Shown here piece after piece: positions 1 through 8,487 of a DNA stretch of 64,000 bases. Below the pieces are notes generated by a model. That model was given only the letters and a program-made list of their open reading frames with translations. It was not told where the DNA came from and searched no databases. The position numbers and the translations under genes are program-made. This DNA is from Streptomyces sp. NRRL S-646 (GTDB lineage Bacteria > Actinomycetota > Actinomycetes > Streptomycetales > Streptomycetaceae), in NCBI RefSeq assembly GCF_000720765.1, contig NZ_JODC01000016.1, positions 1-64,000 of the forward strand. The letters are read 5' to 3'. Positions within the stretch are counted from its first letter, which is position 1; each line of letters opens with the position of its first letter.

Positions 1-418
1 CGGCTGGGCCTTCTTCAGCTTCTTCTCCGCACGCCGCAAAAAGCGCGGAGAGTCGATCTTCGTGCCGTCGGACAGGACCGCGAAGTGGGTCAGGCCGAGG
101 TCGATGCCGATGGTGCGGTCGGTCTCCGGCATCCGCATCGCGTCGACGGCCGGGTCGGTGTCGACGACAAAGGAGGCGAAGTACCTGCCGGCCGCGTCCT
201 TGATGACGGTGACGGACGTGGGGGCGGCGGGCAGGGTGCGGGACCACCTCACCTTCACCGCGCCGATCTTCGGCAGGTTCAGTCGGCCGCTGCCGGTAAT
301 GTTCCAGCGGGCATTGGCGGTGAACCGGATCGACTGCCGCGCGTCCTTACGGGACTTCAACCGTGGTGCTCCCACCTTCGGTCCCTTGGTACAACCTGAA
401 GGCGTACCGAAGATGCAC
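1..418 (-). pseudogene. tnpB: TnpB (IS200/IS605 family), internally deleted, runs off left edge
   Basis: On the minus strand the first codons (GTG at 418) read like the normal TnpB start, ending near RLY. The next recognisable codons are about 115 residues further into the family (VGAPRLKSRKDARQ) and in another frame, so most of the N-terminal domain was lost by an out-of-frame deletion. The rest is in frame to the window edge and keeps the first RuvC aspartate (IGIDLGLTHFAVL) and the helix with FLRRAEKKLKKAQ. TnpB is an RNA-guided endonuclease of IS605-type elements; this copy cannot make one. A second broken copy lies at 21600-22719. Its 3' end and guide-RNA region are outside the window. 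Confidence 0.85.
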
Positions 419-439
419 GCGGTAATCGTACGAACACAC

Positions 440-605
440 GACACCCGACGTCGCCGGGAACATCCGTTCCCCGCCTCACTCCCCTCGCCCGCACCGTCCG
501 GCTCCGCCGGAACGACACTGCGGCGCTCGGCGCCACAATCACGAGATCGGCTTCACCGCCGGCGTGAACGCCGATGCACTGCCGATGAAGCCCGATAGCG
601 GCAGC
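440..605 (-). repeat. Upstream flank of tnpB, repeated at about 22740-22925
   Basis: The stretch before this tnpB copy resembles the stretch before the 22 kb copy: both share CGAACACACGACACCC, CCGTCCGGCTCCGCCGGAAC, and a terminal part with CGATGCACTGC followed by GATGAA or AATGAA. This is probably the left end of the same IS family, so the element boundary is near 605 here and near 22925 there. The boundary is inferred from where similarity fades by eye. Confidence 0.55.
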
Positions 606-737
606 GCACTCCTGGGCCCGACGCCCGGACCGGACGGCGACCACACCGGTCTCCGCGTCGTCATCCTGCACGACAACCGGCTCAGCGCCGTTTGACCGAG
701 AAGTGAGCAGGCCGGTTACGTCGAACAAGTGACGAGA

Positions 738-764
738 GCCGTGACGCCCGCGGGGCGTCACGGC
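738..764 (-). terminator. Hairpin terminator after the alpha/beta hydrolase
   Basis: Perfect 12-bp stem GCCGTGACGCCC / GGGCGTCACGGC with a 3-nt loop, 45 bp downstream of the stop of the minus-strand hydrolase at 810. No T-run follows, which is normal for actinomycete terminators. Confidence 0.75.
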
Positions 765-809
765 CCTGAGTCAGCGTCCTCGGCCCGTTCGACAGACCGC
801 ACCGCGGCC

Positions 810-1709
810 CTACGGCCGGCCGAAAAACTCGAGCGCCGTCGGCACGAACTGCTCGTGGTACTGGAAGATGCCGCCGTGGCCGCCGTCGGGGTAGATCACC
901 AGCTCGGCGTTGGGCAGTCGCCGGGCCAGGTCGTACGAGTTCGACGTCGGAACCATCCTGTCGTCGTCGCCGTTGGCGACGAGCACGGGCTGCTTGATGA
1001 CGGACAGATCCTGCGGCTTTGCCAGCCCCCAGCGGTGGATGGCCTTGAGCTGAGAGAAGTAGGAGGTGAGGCGGATCGCCTTGTCCCGGTCCTGGGTGCG
1101 CTCCTTGAGGCGGGCCAGGAACTCCTTGCCGGCCCGAATCCCGTTCGGGGTGCGGGTGAAGAAGAGGAACTGCTTCACGTCCTGAAGGGTGAGCAGCGCC
1201 CGGACGGTGTCGAAGTGGGAGATCCGGGTGACGTTCTTGATGCCCTCGCCGCCGGCCGGACCGGTGCCGGCGAGGATCAGCCTGCGGATGAGCTGCGGGT
1301 CGGTCTGGGCGATCACCTGGGCGATCATGGCGCCCATCGAGAAGCTGAGGACGTCCACCTGCTCGAAGCCCAGCGCCCGGATGAAGGTGACGGAGTCCCT
1401 GGCCATCTCCTCGATGGTCTTCGGCGTCACGCCACTGGACGCGCCCACGCCCCTGAGGTCGAACGTGATCACCCGGTGCTTGGCGGCGATGCCGTCCACG
1501 ACCCGGGGGTCCCAGTTGTCCAGGACCGCGGCGAGGTGGGTGATGAAGATGACCGGCATGCCGGTCCGGGGGCCGAGATCGCGGTAGGCGAAGGTCACGC
1601 CGTCGGCGGTGACGGTGCGGGTCTGCGCGTTCTTGTATGACGTCACCACGTCGCCCTGTGTTTCGCGTGCGTTCACGGTCGTGCCCTTCGATGTGTGGGT
1701 CACCGCCAC
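810..1709 (-). CDS. Alpha/beta hydrolase (copy A)
   Basis: A 299-residue cytoplasmic alpha/beta-hydrolase-fold protein; substrate unknown. The nucleophile elbow reads LSFSMGAM, with serine in place of the first glycine of GxSxG. The acid is in NGDDDRMVP and the histidine in DGGHGGIF. The oxyanion region (FITHLAAVLDNWDP) and the DLRGVGAS strand are typical of the haloperoxidase/lactonase-like branch. The GTG at 1709 is chosen because GAGGAAG lies upstream, though about 17 nt away; the GTG at residue 12 is an alternative. It shares layout with the hydrolase at 3283 (same length class, NG..D.MVP acid motif), so the two are probably paralogs. It stands alone and ends in its own terminator. Confidence 0.88.
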   Translation of the reverse strand: MAVTHTSKGTTVNARETQGDVVTSYKNAQTRTVTADGVTFAYRDLGPRTGMPVIFITHLAAVLDNWDPRVVDGIAAKHRVITFDLRGVGASSGVTPKTIEEMARDSVTFIRALGFEQVDVLSFSMGAMIAQVIAQTDPQLIRRLILAGTGPAGGEGIKNVTRISHFDTVRALLTLQDVKQFLFFTRTPNGIRAGKEFLARLKERTQDRDKAIRLTSYFSQLKAIHRWGLAKPQDLSVIKQPVLVANGDDDRMVPTSNSYDLARRLPNAELVIYPDGGHGGIFQYHEQFVPTALEFFGRP

Positions 1710-1978
1710 TGTGCGCGAATTTCTGCTTCCTCGCAGGTGGGCGCAGAGCGGTTCCCGGTCTCCCGGCTGCGGCTGCAGTCCGGGGTCGGCGGTCAGAGAA
1801 GCCCGGGAAGCGGGAAACCCCTTGGATCAGGTCCCTGAACAACCCGTCGACTATTGAAGTATGACCGTAATTCCATCAGGGTGCAAGAGGGTCGGCCGAA
1901 CGGAATGCACAGCTGCGGAATCACGGGTTCCACGGGCGTCGGGGTGCACCAGCACAGCAAACCACCAGGGCAGGAGCG

Positions 1979-2215
1979 GCTTACCTACGCCGACGGCCAC
2001 GAGACGCTGGTCGTGGCCGGCGAGCCGTGGCCGTCCGACCCCGGACCGGGGACAGCCGACGATCTGTACGACGGTTTCAGGCCTTCGATGCCCGGCGTGA
2101 GAACGACGCCTGGCTGTGCCCCGGATTCCAGGACGAGGACTGGACCGGAGTGCGCACCGTGGACCACGACGACGTCCGCCTCAGCCCCGAACCCCCGCCA
2201 CCGCTGCGGCGCAAC
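1979..2215 (+). pseudogene. GH78 alpha-L-rhamnosidase, N-terminal domain remnant
   Basis: Two overlapping plus-strand frames give a sequence typical of the rhamnosidase N-terminal beta-sandwich. One reads ADGHETLVVAGEPW and TADDLYDG. After a shift near 2075 the other reads FDARRENDAWLCPGFQDED, then WTGV and VDHDDVRLSPEPPPPLRR. The catalytic domain is absent; sequence resembling a GH3 enzyme follows from about 2280. This is therefore a decayed fragment with no start and at least one frameshift. The family call rests on recognised motifs only. Confidence 0.6.
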
Positions 2216-2280
2216 TTCGGCCTGCACCCGCAGCGGACCTGCTGCAGCGCTTGCGGCGCTCGTCGGCAACACCGTTGGCT

Positions 2281-2835
2281 GGCCTGATCGGGGAAGGCCG
2301 CTCCACGGCGACGCTGGAGCTCGTGGGACGTCAGATCGCACTCCTCGACGCCCTCCGGAAGCTCGACCGGCCCTTCGTCGTCCTGGTCCGGGGCAAGCCC
2401 TCGATCCTGCCCGCCCGGGCACTCGGCGCCGACGCCATCGTCCAGGCATTCACCCCGGGGATGCAGGCGGTCGGGCGGTCGCCGAGCTCTTGCTCGGGCG
2501 CACCGAGCCGAGCGGGCGGCTGCCGGTCCCGTACCGACCAGGGCCGGGGCCGGGGTAGCACGGCTACAGGTGCGCCGATCGCGCCGATCTGACACAGGAT
2601 CCACTGTTCGCATTCAGCGAGGGCCTCAGCTGCACGGCGGTGCAAGACTCGGCCCCGACGATCCAGAATCCGTTGTCACGTCCACAGGGACGCTGCGGGC
2701 CACGGTGACACCGACGAGGACGGGCCGCCGCCCGGCACGGAAGACTGTGCAGGCGCATGCCCGCGCCCGCGTCACGCGCGTGACGTGGACCGCTCGCCAA
2801 GTGAAGGCCTTCACCCAGCCTGCGTCGAGCCGGGC
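2281..2835 (+). pseudogene. GH3 beta-glucosidase, C-terminal and FnIII-like remnant
   Basis: Successive plus-strand frames show the GH3 C-terminal domain in order: TLELVGRQIALLDALRKLDR, then ADAIVQAFTPGMQ. A frameshift leads to GGRAVAELLLGRTEPSGRLP. After another, FAFSEGLSCTAV matches the usual FxxGLSYT segment. The fibronectin-like domain follows (TLRATVTPTRTG, then VTRVTWTARQVKAFTQPA). The catalytic N-terminal barrel is missing and at least two frameshifts are present. With the GH78 remnant upstream this looks like the wreck of a plant-glycoside-degrading locus. Confidence 0.65.
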
Positions 2836-3188
2836 GAACGGGCGAGGTGATGATCCTCTTTCTCGCCGGTGACTGCACCATCGTCGTCGTTGGGGACGCC
2901 GCGTCGTCGGACCGGGTGAGTTCGATCTCCTGCTCGGCAGCAGCTCACGCATCGAGGACCCCGCGGTGCCGCCTTCACACAACATTGCATGCCGCCGAAA
3001 GTCCGGGTCGCCGACCACCGCCGGCGGCGGGAGCAGACCCGCGGACCCCTGTCCGCAGGACAGGCACGAGGTGACGGCAGGCGGACGACCAGTAATTCGT
3101 GCCGCCTGTCGTGTCGAGGAGCGCTCAAGAGGTCGCGTCGCCGGTGCGCACCGACTGCCCAGGCTCGACGGTGAGGACGGCCGGAGCC
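2836..3188. other. No gene seen
   Basis: Between the GH3 remnant and the terminator at 3189 I find no frame with a convincing start, domain or codon pattern on either strand. Confidence 0.5.
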
Positions 3189-3228
3189 GTGCAAGCGCCG
3201 CCTCACGGCTGCGAGGCGGCGCTTGCAC
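3189..3228 (-). terminator. Strong hairpin terminator of hydrolase copy B
   Basis: Perfect 16-bp inverted repeat GTGCAAGCGCCGCCTC / GAGGCGGCGCTTGCAC with an 8-nt loop, 55 bp past the stop of the minus-strand gene at 3283. Strong enough to act in both directions. Confidence 0.85.
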
Positions 3229-3282
3229 GATGGCTGACCGGCCGTCGCCCGGGGTTCGGGATCGGCAGTGCGGTCGGCGTCT

Positions 3283-4134
3283 TCAGGCGGCGAGGAAGTC
3301 GGCCACCTGCTTGGTGAAGGCCTTGGCGTGCTGGAAGAGGAAGGCGTGGCCGGCGTCGCCGTAGAGGAGGAGGGTGGCGTCGGCCAGGTGCTGGACGGCG
3401 ACGTAGGACGCGTGGGCGGGGACCATCACGTCGTGCAGGCCGTTGGCGTACAGGACGGGGTGCTGGATGGACTCCAGTTCGGCCTGTACGTCGTCGAAGG
3501 GGGCTGCAAGGAGCTGGCCGATCGCGGCGAGCATGCCCTGCGCCGCCGCCTCGGAGACAGCGGGGCCAGCGGCGGCGAGCCGGGTCGCGACGTGGGCGAA
3601 GTGCTCGTGACCTGAGGCGCGGGCCGCGTCCGTCTCCGGGTAGAACAGGTACAGCATGTCCTCCTGGTCGGCGTCGGGCTTGGCCATGATGCCCAGGACC
3701 TTCTCGCTCGCCTCCGGCGCACCGGGCACCCAGCCGGTCGGGCCGCTGCCCGCCACGATGATCTTGCGCACCAGCTCCGGGCGCCGCGCGGCCAGGCGCT
3801 GGGCCACGAAGCCGCCCAGGGACCAGCCGAGCACGTCGGCCTGAGTGAGGCCGAGGGCCTCGATGAACTCGGCGGCGCCCTCGGCGAATCCGTCGAGGGA
3901 GTCGCGCGGCTCGCCGGTGGTATAGCCGACGCCGACATTGTCGAAGACGATCACGTCCTGGTCGGCGGCCAGGTAGTCCAGGAACTCCGGGTCCCACCAG
4001 TCGATGGTCGCCCGGAACCGCTGCAGCAGGACCAGGGGGACACCGCCCTGCGGACCCATGCGCCGGTAGGTGAAGGTCGCGGAGGGCCCCTCCACGGTGA
4101 GGTTCTCGGCCTTGTCTGCCAGATAGGTGCTCAT
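3283..4134 (-). CDS. Alpha/beta hydrolase (copy B), probable TetR target
   Basis: A 283-residue alpha/beta hydrolase. The nucleophile is in LGWSLGGF, the acid in ANGLHDVMVP and the histidine in GDAGHAFLF, so the triad is complete. It belongs to the same branch as the gene at 810 (DWWDPEF and DNVGVGYT correspond to DNWDPRV and DLRGVGAS). The ATG at 4134 is chosen because AGAAGGA lies 6 nt before it; a frame extension to 4167 has no such site. The gene is divergent from the TetR regulator at 4611. A perfect-arm palindrome lies 217-232 bp upstream, and a related site lies before the regulator. Likely repressed by that TetR protein and induced by its own substrate or product. Substrate unknown. 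Confidence 0.9.
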   Translation of the reverse strand: MSTYLADKAENLTVEGPSATFTYRRMGPQGGVPLVLLQRFRATIDWWDPEFLDYLAADQDVIVFDNVGVGYTTGEPRDSLDGFAEGAAEFIEALGLTQADVLGWSLGGFVAQRLAARRPELVRKIIVAGSGPTGWVPGAPEASEKVLGIMAKPDADQEDMLYLFYPETDAARASGHEHFAHVATRLAAAGPAVSEAAAQGMLAAIGQLLAAPFDDVQAELESIQHPVLYANGLHDVMVPAHASYVAVQHLADATLLLYGDAGHAFLFQHAKAFTKQVADFLAA

Positions 4135-4350
4135 GACGTCCTTCTCTTGTGAGCGAGTGCCCGTCATGTCTCGCGGGTCTGCTCACGCAGCACACCGAGA
4201 CATGCGGGGCCTGCGGGGTCGCTGCCCTTGGCCGGCGCCCCATGCGGCGAGCCAGGGGTGTGGATCAGGCCGGTGATCTGCTCGGATCGCTCGGTCACCG
4301 GCTCGCTCCGATCACCCCGGAATCCATCGCGCCGAGCCGCCGGACAATTA

Positions 4351-4366
4351 TATTATGTCCATAATA
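4351..4366. promoter_or_regulatory. Candidate TetR operator O1
   Basis: TATTATGTCCATAATA has perfect 7-bp arms around a 2-nt centre, and its AT-rich content stands out in this GC-rich DNA. It lies on the hydrolase side of the divergent region. The site at 4534 matches it at 12 of 16 positions. Confidence 0.6.
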
Positions 4367-4533
4367 CTAAGCAGGGCGACTCAGGCGCGCAAGGGGGGTT
4401 CCCGTGGTGAGCGGAGCCCACAGTCCGGCCACGGGAGGGCCTGCGAACCGGCGGCAAGCGGTCCGGCGCGGCGGGGACCGAGGGGCGGCCAGCCCTGCAC
4501 CGGCCACGAAGGCGCCGGAATCCGGGGTCATTG

Positions 4534-4549
4534 AATTACGTTCACAATA
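4534..4549. promoter_or_regulatory. Candidate TetR operator O2
   Basis: AATTACGTTCACAATA shares with O1 the pattern ATTA-y-GT-y-CA-y-AATA. It lies 62 bp before the regulator start, consistent with autorepression. Its symmetry is weaker than that of O1. Confidence 0.5.
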
Positions 4550-4610
4550 CAATACATTGGAGGAGCCGCCGGAGGGCGAGCGGCCCACTCGGCGCGCAGA
4601 GGAGTGTGCG

Positions 4611-5216
4611 GTGCGATACAGGAAAGAGCACAAGCAGGCCACCAGGCGGAGGATCATCGAGACGGCGGGCCGCCGCTTCAAAGAGGACGGCATCGACGGC
4701 TCGGGCATCACGGCACTCATGAAGGACGCCGGGCTGACCAACGGCGCCTTCTACACCCACTTCACGTCCAAGGACGACCTGGTGGCCACCACGATCGCCG
4801 ACCAGCTGCAGGCCCAGAACGCGAGCATCGTCGCGCACGCACAACCGGGCCGCGCCGGCCTCGAACAGATCGTGCGCTGGTACCTGTCCCCCTGGCACCG
4901 TGACAGCCGTGACGTCGGCTGCCCCTCCGCCGCCCTGCTCGACGAGATAGGGCGCTGCACACACCCGACCAAGCAGGCGTACACCGAGGGCGTACTGGTA
5001 GTCGCCGACGGCATCGCCGCCCGCCTGGCGCCCGACGACCCGCTCTCGGTCCGCCCCATGGCACTCAGCTCCTACGCCATGATGGCCGGCACACTCCAGC
5101 TCTCGCGGGCCCTCGCCGACCCGCAGCTCGCCGACCAAGTCCTCGACCAGGGCATCCACAACGCCCTCGCGCTCCTGGGCATCGAACACGAAGGGGACAC
5201 CAGGACGGCGCACTGA
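4611..5216 (+). CDS. TetR family regulator
   Basis: A 201-residue one-domain repressor. The helix-turn-helix is in residues about 12-55 (TRRRIIETAGRRFKEDG, ITALMKDAGLTNGAFYTHFT). The C-terminal ligand domain has the W.R...GCP.AAL pattern (SRDVGCPSAALLDEIGR) of the group that includes LmrA/YxaF-like regulators. GTG at 4611 is chosen because GAGGAG lies about 8 nt upstream and because DNA-binding residues start right after it. It is divergent from hydrolase copy B, with two similar palindromes in between, so it probably represses both genes. The ligand is not predictable. Confidence 0.9.
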   Translation: MRYRKEHKQATRRRIIETAGRRFKEDGIDGSGITALMKDAGLTNGAFYTHFTSKDDLVATTIADQLQAQNASIVAHAQPGRAGLEQIVRWYLSPWHRDSRDVGCPSAALLDEIGRCTHPTKQAYTEGVLVVADGIAARLAPDDPLSVRPMALSSYAMMAGTLQLSRALADPQLADQVLDQGIHNALALLGIEHEGDTRTAH

Positions 5217-5854
5217 CCGGCGTACCACAGACACTGCGGAGCGCGCACCGCACCGCACATGCCGCGCCAACTCCTCATCTGGCGGCGCGACATCCCTACG
5301 GGAAAAGGCGTCCACTCGACACCCGGAGCCTGCACGCGGCCCCGTCCACCCGACACCCCTTCCCCCAGGGGCCTGAGGCTGCAGGCCATGGGCCCGAGCG
5401 GAGGCGATCTCACCACCATCGAATTCGCCGCGCTGCTCGGCCGGGAAGTGGACGGGTTCGTGCCGCCTCCGGCCCTCGTCCAGATCTGACCGCCCAACGC
5501 GGGGAACCAGGAAAACGACGCACACCACCCGACCCGCACATGTCACGGCTGCCGCCGGATTCCGCCTGCCACTTCTCCAGAGCACACCGCGACCTCGTCA
5601 GCGACGACCGCATCGCACACGACGTCTTCGGCGCCGCAGCCAACCGGATCGCGACCCAGCCAAGGTCGTGGCCAGGTCGTCGATCCCGTACACGGCGATC
5701 CTGCCGAGCCCTCCTGTTGGGGGAAGCCGGATACCCACCTGCTTGTGGTCACGCTGGATCGCCCCGCGCCAAAGAATCAGGGCCCTCGGAAGCTCGAGGG
5801 CGCGAAGCCGTCCGAGCCCCAACGGGCCCTGTTGCCACTGCGGCGAGGATCCCG
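5217..5854. other. Long stretch without a recognisable gene
   Basis: Short open frames exist on both strands, for example minus-strand GIRLPPTGGLGRIAVYGIDD near 5700, but none has a start site, domain or full-length reading. This may be decayed coding sequence; I cannot name it. Confidence 0.4.
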
Positions 5855-7267
5855 CTACATGTTGATCATGTGGCCGGCCAGGCCGTGGACGGCTTCCTTG
5901 ACTGCTTCACCGAGGGTGGGGTGGGCGTGGACATTGCGGGCGACCTCGTGGACCGTGAGGTCCCACTGCTGGGCCAGGGTCAGCTCGGGGAGGAGTTCGG
6001 TGACGTCGGGTCCGATGAGGTGACCGCCGAGGAGCTCGCCATACTTGGCGTCGCTGATCAACTTCACGAACCCGCTCGCGTCGCCCAGGCCATGGGCCTT
6101 GGCGTTCGCGGTGAACGGGAACTTGGCGACCTGCACGTCGAAGCCCTTTTCCCGCGCCTGCGCCTCGGTGTAGCCGAAGCTGGCGATCTGCGGCTGGCAG
6201 AAGGTGGAGCGCGGGATCATCACGTAGTCCAGCTCCATGGTCTCCGCGTCCGCGATCGTCTCGGCGGCAACCACTCCCATGGCCTCGGCGGCGTGCGCGA
6301 GCATCAGCTTCGCGGTGACGTCGCCGATGGCGTAGATGTGCGGAACCGAGGTGCGGCAACGGCCGTCGACATCGATCGCGCCGCGTTCGGTGACCCGCAC
6401 GCCGGTGTTCTCCAGGCCGTAGCCGGTGACGTTCGGCGCGAAGCCGATCGCCTGCAACACCTTGTCCGCCTCCAGGACCTGCTGCGCGCCGTCCTTACCG
6501 GTGACCGTGACCCGGACCTGCGCGCCCGACTCGTCGATCGACTCGACACGCGTCGAGGTCAGCACCTGGATCCCCAACTTCCGGTACTGCTTCGCCAGTT
6601 CGGCGGAGACCTCGACGTCCTCCAGCGGGGCGATCCGGTCCAGGAACTCGACGATCGTGACCTTGACGCCGTAGTTGTGCAGCACGTAGGCGAATTCGAC
6701 GCCGATGGCCCCGGCGCCCGCGATCACGATCGACTGCGGCAGGTCCTCGGCGAGGATTTGCTCCTCGAACGTCACCACGCGCGAGGTGCGTCGAGTGCCG
6801 GGCAGCAGTTTGGGGGTGGCACCGGCGGCGATGATGCAGTGGTCGAAGCCGATGGTGCGGGTGTTGCCGTCGTAGTCGGCCACCTGGAGCGTGTGCGGGT
6901 CGAGGAACGTGCCGCGACCGCTGATCTCCGTGATCTTGTTCTTTTTCATCAGGAAGTGGACGCCCTTGACCCGGCCGTCCGCGACCTTCCGGCTGCGGCG
7001 GAAGGCCTCCCCGTAGTCGAAGGAGACCTCACCCTCGACCTTGATGCCGAAGGTCTTCGCCTCGCGCGTGAAGATGTGCGCGAGTTCGGCGTTGCGCAGC
7101 AGGGCCTTGGTGGGGATACAGCCCACGTTCAGGCAGACGCCGCCCCAGTACTTCTCCTCGACCACCGCGACGCGCTTGCCCAGTTGGGCGGCCCGGATGG
7201 CGGCTACGTATCCGCCGGGGCCCGCGCCGAGTACGACGACGTCGAAGTGGTCACCCTGCTCGTCCAT
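5855..7267 (-). CDS. lpdA: Dihydrolipoyl dehydrogenase (E3)
   Basis: A 470-residue flavoprotein of normal family length. It reoxidises dihydrolipoyl groups of 2-oxoacid dehydrogenase complexes or the glycine cleavage system, passing electrons through FAD to NAD+. In order: FAD-binding [13 protein letters not shown] near residue 10; redox disulfide [16 protein letters not shown] near 42-57; NAD-binding [17 protein letters not shown] near 185; second FAD motif YAIGDVTA near 320; and the C-terminal His-Glu pair in [16 protein letters not shown] at 7267 has AAAGGAAG upstream. No E1 or E2 genes are adjacent, so it is probably an extra or general E3. Mycothione or mercuric reductase is less likely because the active-site and C-terminal motifs match E3. 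Confidence 0.95.
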   Translation of the reverse strand: MDEQGDHFDVVVLGAGPGGYVAAIRAAQLGKRVAVVEEKYWGGVCLNVGCIPTKALLRNAELAHIFTREAKTFGIKVEGEVSFDYGEAFRRSRKVADGRVKGVHFLMKKNKITEISGRGTFLDPHTLQVADYDGNTRTIGFDHCIIAAGATPKLLPGTRRTSRVVTFEEQILAEDLPQSIVIAGAGAIGVEFAYVLHNYGVKVTIVEFLDRIAPLEDVEVSAELAKQYRKLGIQVLTSTRVESIDESGAQVRVTVTGKDGAQQVLEADKVLQAIGFAPNVTGYGLENTGVRVTERGAIDVDGRCRTSVPHIYAIGDVTAKLMLAHAAEAMGVVAAETIADAETMELDYVMIPRSTFCQPQIASFGYTEAQAREKGFDVQVAKFPFTANAKAHGLGDASGFVKLISDAKYGELLGGHLIGPDVTELLPELTLAQQWDLTVHEVARNVHAHPTLGEAVKEAVHGLAGHMINM

Positions 7268-7394
7268 GGACGGCTTCCTTTCCGCTGGGGCGGCCGGCTC
7301 CCGCGAGGGCCGAATCGCTCCCGATCGAACAACCTGTCATCAACCGGACGTCTGCTTCAGCGCCCCGGCGCGGTGATCTATGCCCGCCCAGTCA

Positions 7395-7645
7395 TCATCG
7401 ACGGCGGGCCGACGCCCCGTCGGCTTCGCGTACTCCGGCCTCGGCGGCACCGAGCCTAGGGGTGTCGAGGCCGAAGGCGGCGACCGGGCCGTGCGCACCG
7501 GGCTTGAGGACGGCATCCGGCTGAACCGCGCGGGCGGCGGCCCATGCCAGGAGGGACCCCGTCATCTCGTACGGATCGGGTCCCGTGAGGGCAGTCGTGG
7601 CCAACGGCCGGCCCTGACTGTCGCGGGCGACGGCGATCACCAGGG
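7395..7645 (-). pseudogene. Saccharopine dehydrogenase-like C-terminal remnant
   Basis: The minus strand reads VIAVARDSQGRPLATTALTG, then PDPYEMTGSLLAWAAARAV and HGPVAAFGLDTPRLGAAEAGV. This resembles the C-terminal end of actinomycete saccharopine-dehydrogenase-like oxidoreductases. No Rossmann domain is found upstream (7645-7808 does not continue the family), so this is a 3' fragment. The family call is from motif memory and moderate. Confidence 0.45.
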
Positions 7646-7818
7646 AAATGCGCCCTGCGCTTCGTGGACCGCTCCCCCTGCCCGCATCCGCCGCTGGCGC
7701 TCCATGTCCCGCTGCGGCAACCGCACAAAGGTCCGTCTCCACCAGGCCGGGCCAGGCGGATCGTGAGTACACCCCGGCAGACTGACCCCCTCGAGCTCCT
7801 GGCGCCACCGCGCTCAGG

Positions 7819-8328
7819 TCACTCGGCGGGCCTCAGACGAAAGGCGGGGCCTGGGATGCTCTCGATGTCTTCCGGCTCTACGGCGTGGCCCCGTTCGCAG
7901 CGGATCTGGGTGTCGACGTGCGCCCCGCATCCACGGTGCCGCGCCAGCATGGCCGGGCCCTCGGGGTCCGCGCGGTAGCGGTCACCCCACTGCAGGAGCC
8001 CCATCACGGCCGGGACCAGGCCCATGCCCTTGGGCGTGATCACATACTTCGGCCGGCTCCGCGAGCCCGGCTCCTTGTAGGCCTCGGTGGCCAGGATCCC
8101 TTCCTCCACCAGCATCTTGAGCCGCGCCGCGAGGAGGTTGCGAGGACAGCCCAGAACACGTTCGAACTCTCCGAAACGGGATGATCCATACCAGACCTCG
8201 CGCAGGATCAGGATCGTCCACTTCTCACCCACGACCTCAAGGGTCCGGGCGATCGAGCAGTTCGACGTGTCCCGGTCCAGGCGGGGGTCCCTGCCGGCGT
8301 CCTGAAGAGTTTCGGTCCTCGCATCCAT
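7819..8328 (-). CDS. HxlR family regulator, probable redox or quinone sensor
   Basis: A 169-residue winged-helix protein. The HxlR core is at about residues 20-115 (NCSIARTLEVVGEKWTILIL, RNLLAARLKMLVEEGIL). The cysteine in NCSIA sits where HypR, YodB and CatR-type regulators carry their thiol sensor. A C-terminal tail of about 45 residues adds two cysteines (GCGAHVDTQIRCERGH). It is divergent from a quinone oxidoreductase-like gene at 8488 with an inverted repeat between them, the usual layout for an electrophile-sensing repressor and its detoxifying target. The start at 8328 fits the conserved N-terminus. Repression of the neighbour is inferred. Confidence 0.9.
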   Translation of the reverse strand: MDARTETLQDAGRDPRLDRDTSNCSIARTLEVVGEKWTILILREVWYGSSRFGEFERVLGCPRNLLAARLKMLVEEGILATEAYKEPGSRSRPKYVITPKGMGLVPAVMGLLQWGDRYRADPEGPAMLARHRGCGAHVDTQIRCERGHAVEPEDIESIPGPAFRLRPAE

Positions 8329-8348
8329 GCAGTGATACTAACCCCTCC

Positions 8349-8370
8349 TGAGTTTACTTTTCTATACTCA
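8349..8370. promoter_or_regulatory. Candidate HxlR operator
   Basis: TGAGT and ACTCA form the outer arms of a 22-bp inverted repeat that also has inner TA/TA matches. It is AT-rich, 21 bp from the HxlR start and 118 bp before the oxidoreductase start. Confidence 0.5.
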
Positions 8371-8487
8371 GCCAGTAGCGTCATGACCAGCAGCTCCCCC
8401 GGCCGCACGCGAGAAACGGGCACACAAGGGGACCTGCCCGAAGAATCACATCGAGCACCGGAACACCCACACAGAAAGGCCGCCGGC

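Noticed and set aside
5540..7459. A 639-codon plus-strand open frame
   Set aside because: Antisense to dihydrolipoyl dehydrogenase, which has all its motifs. The plus frame has none.
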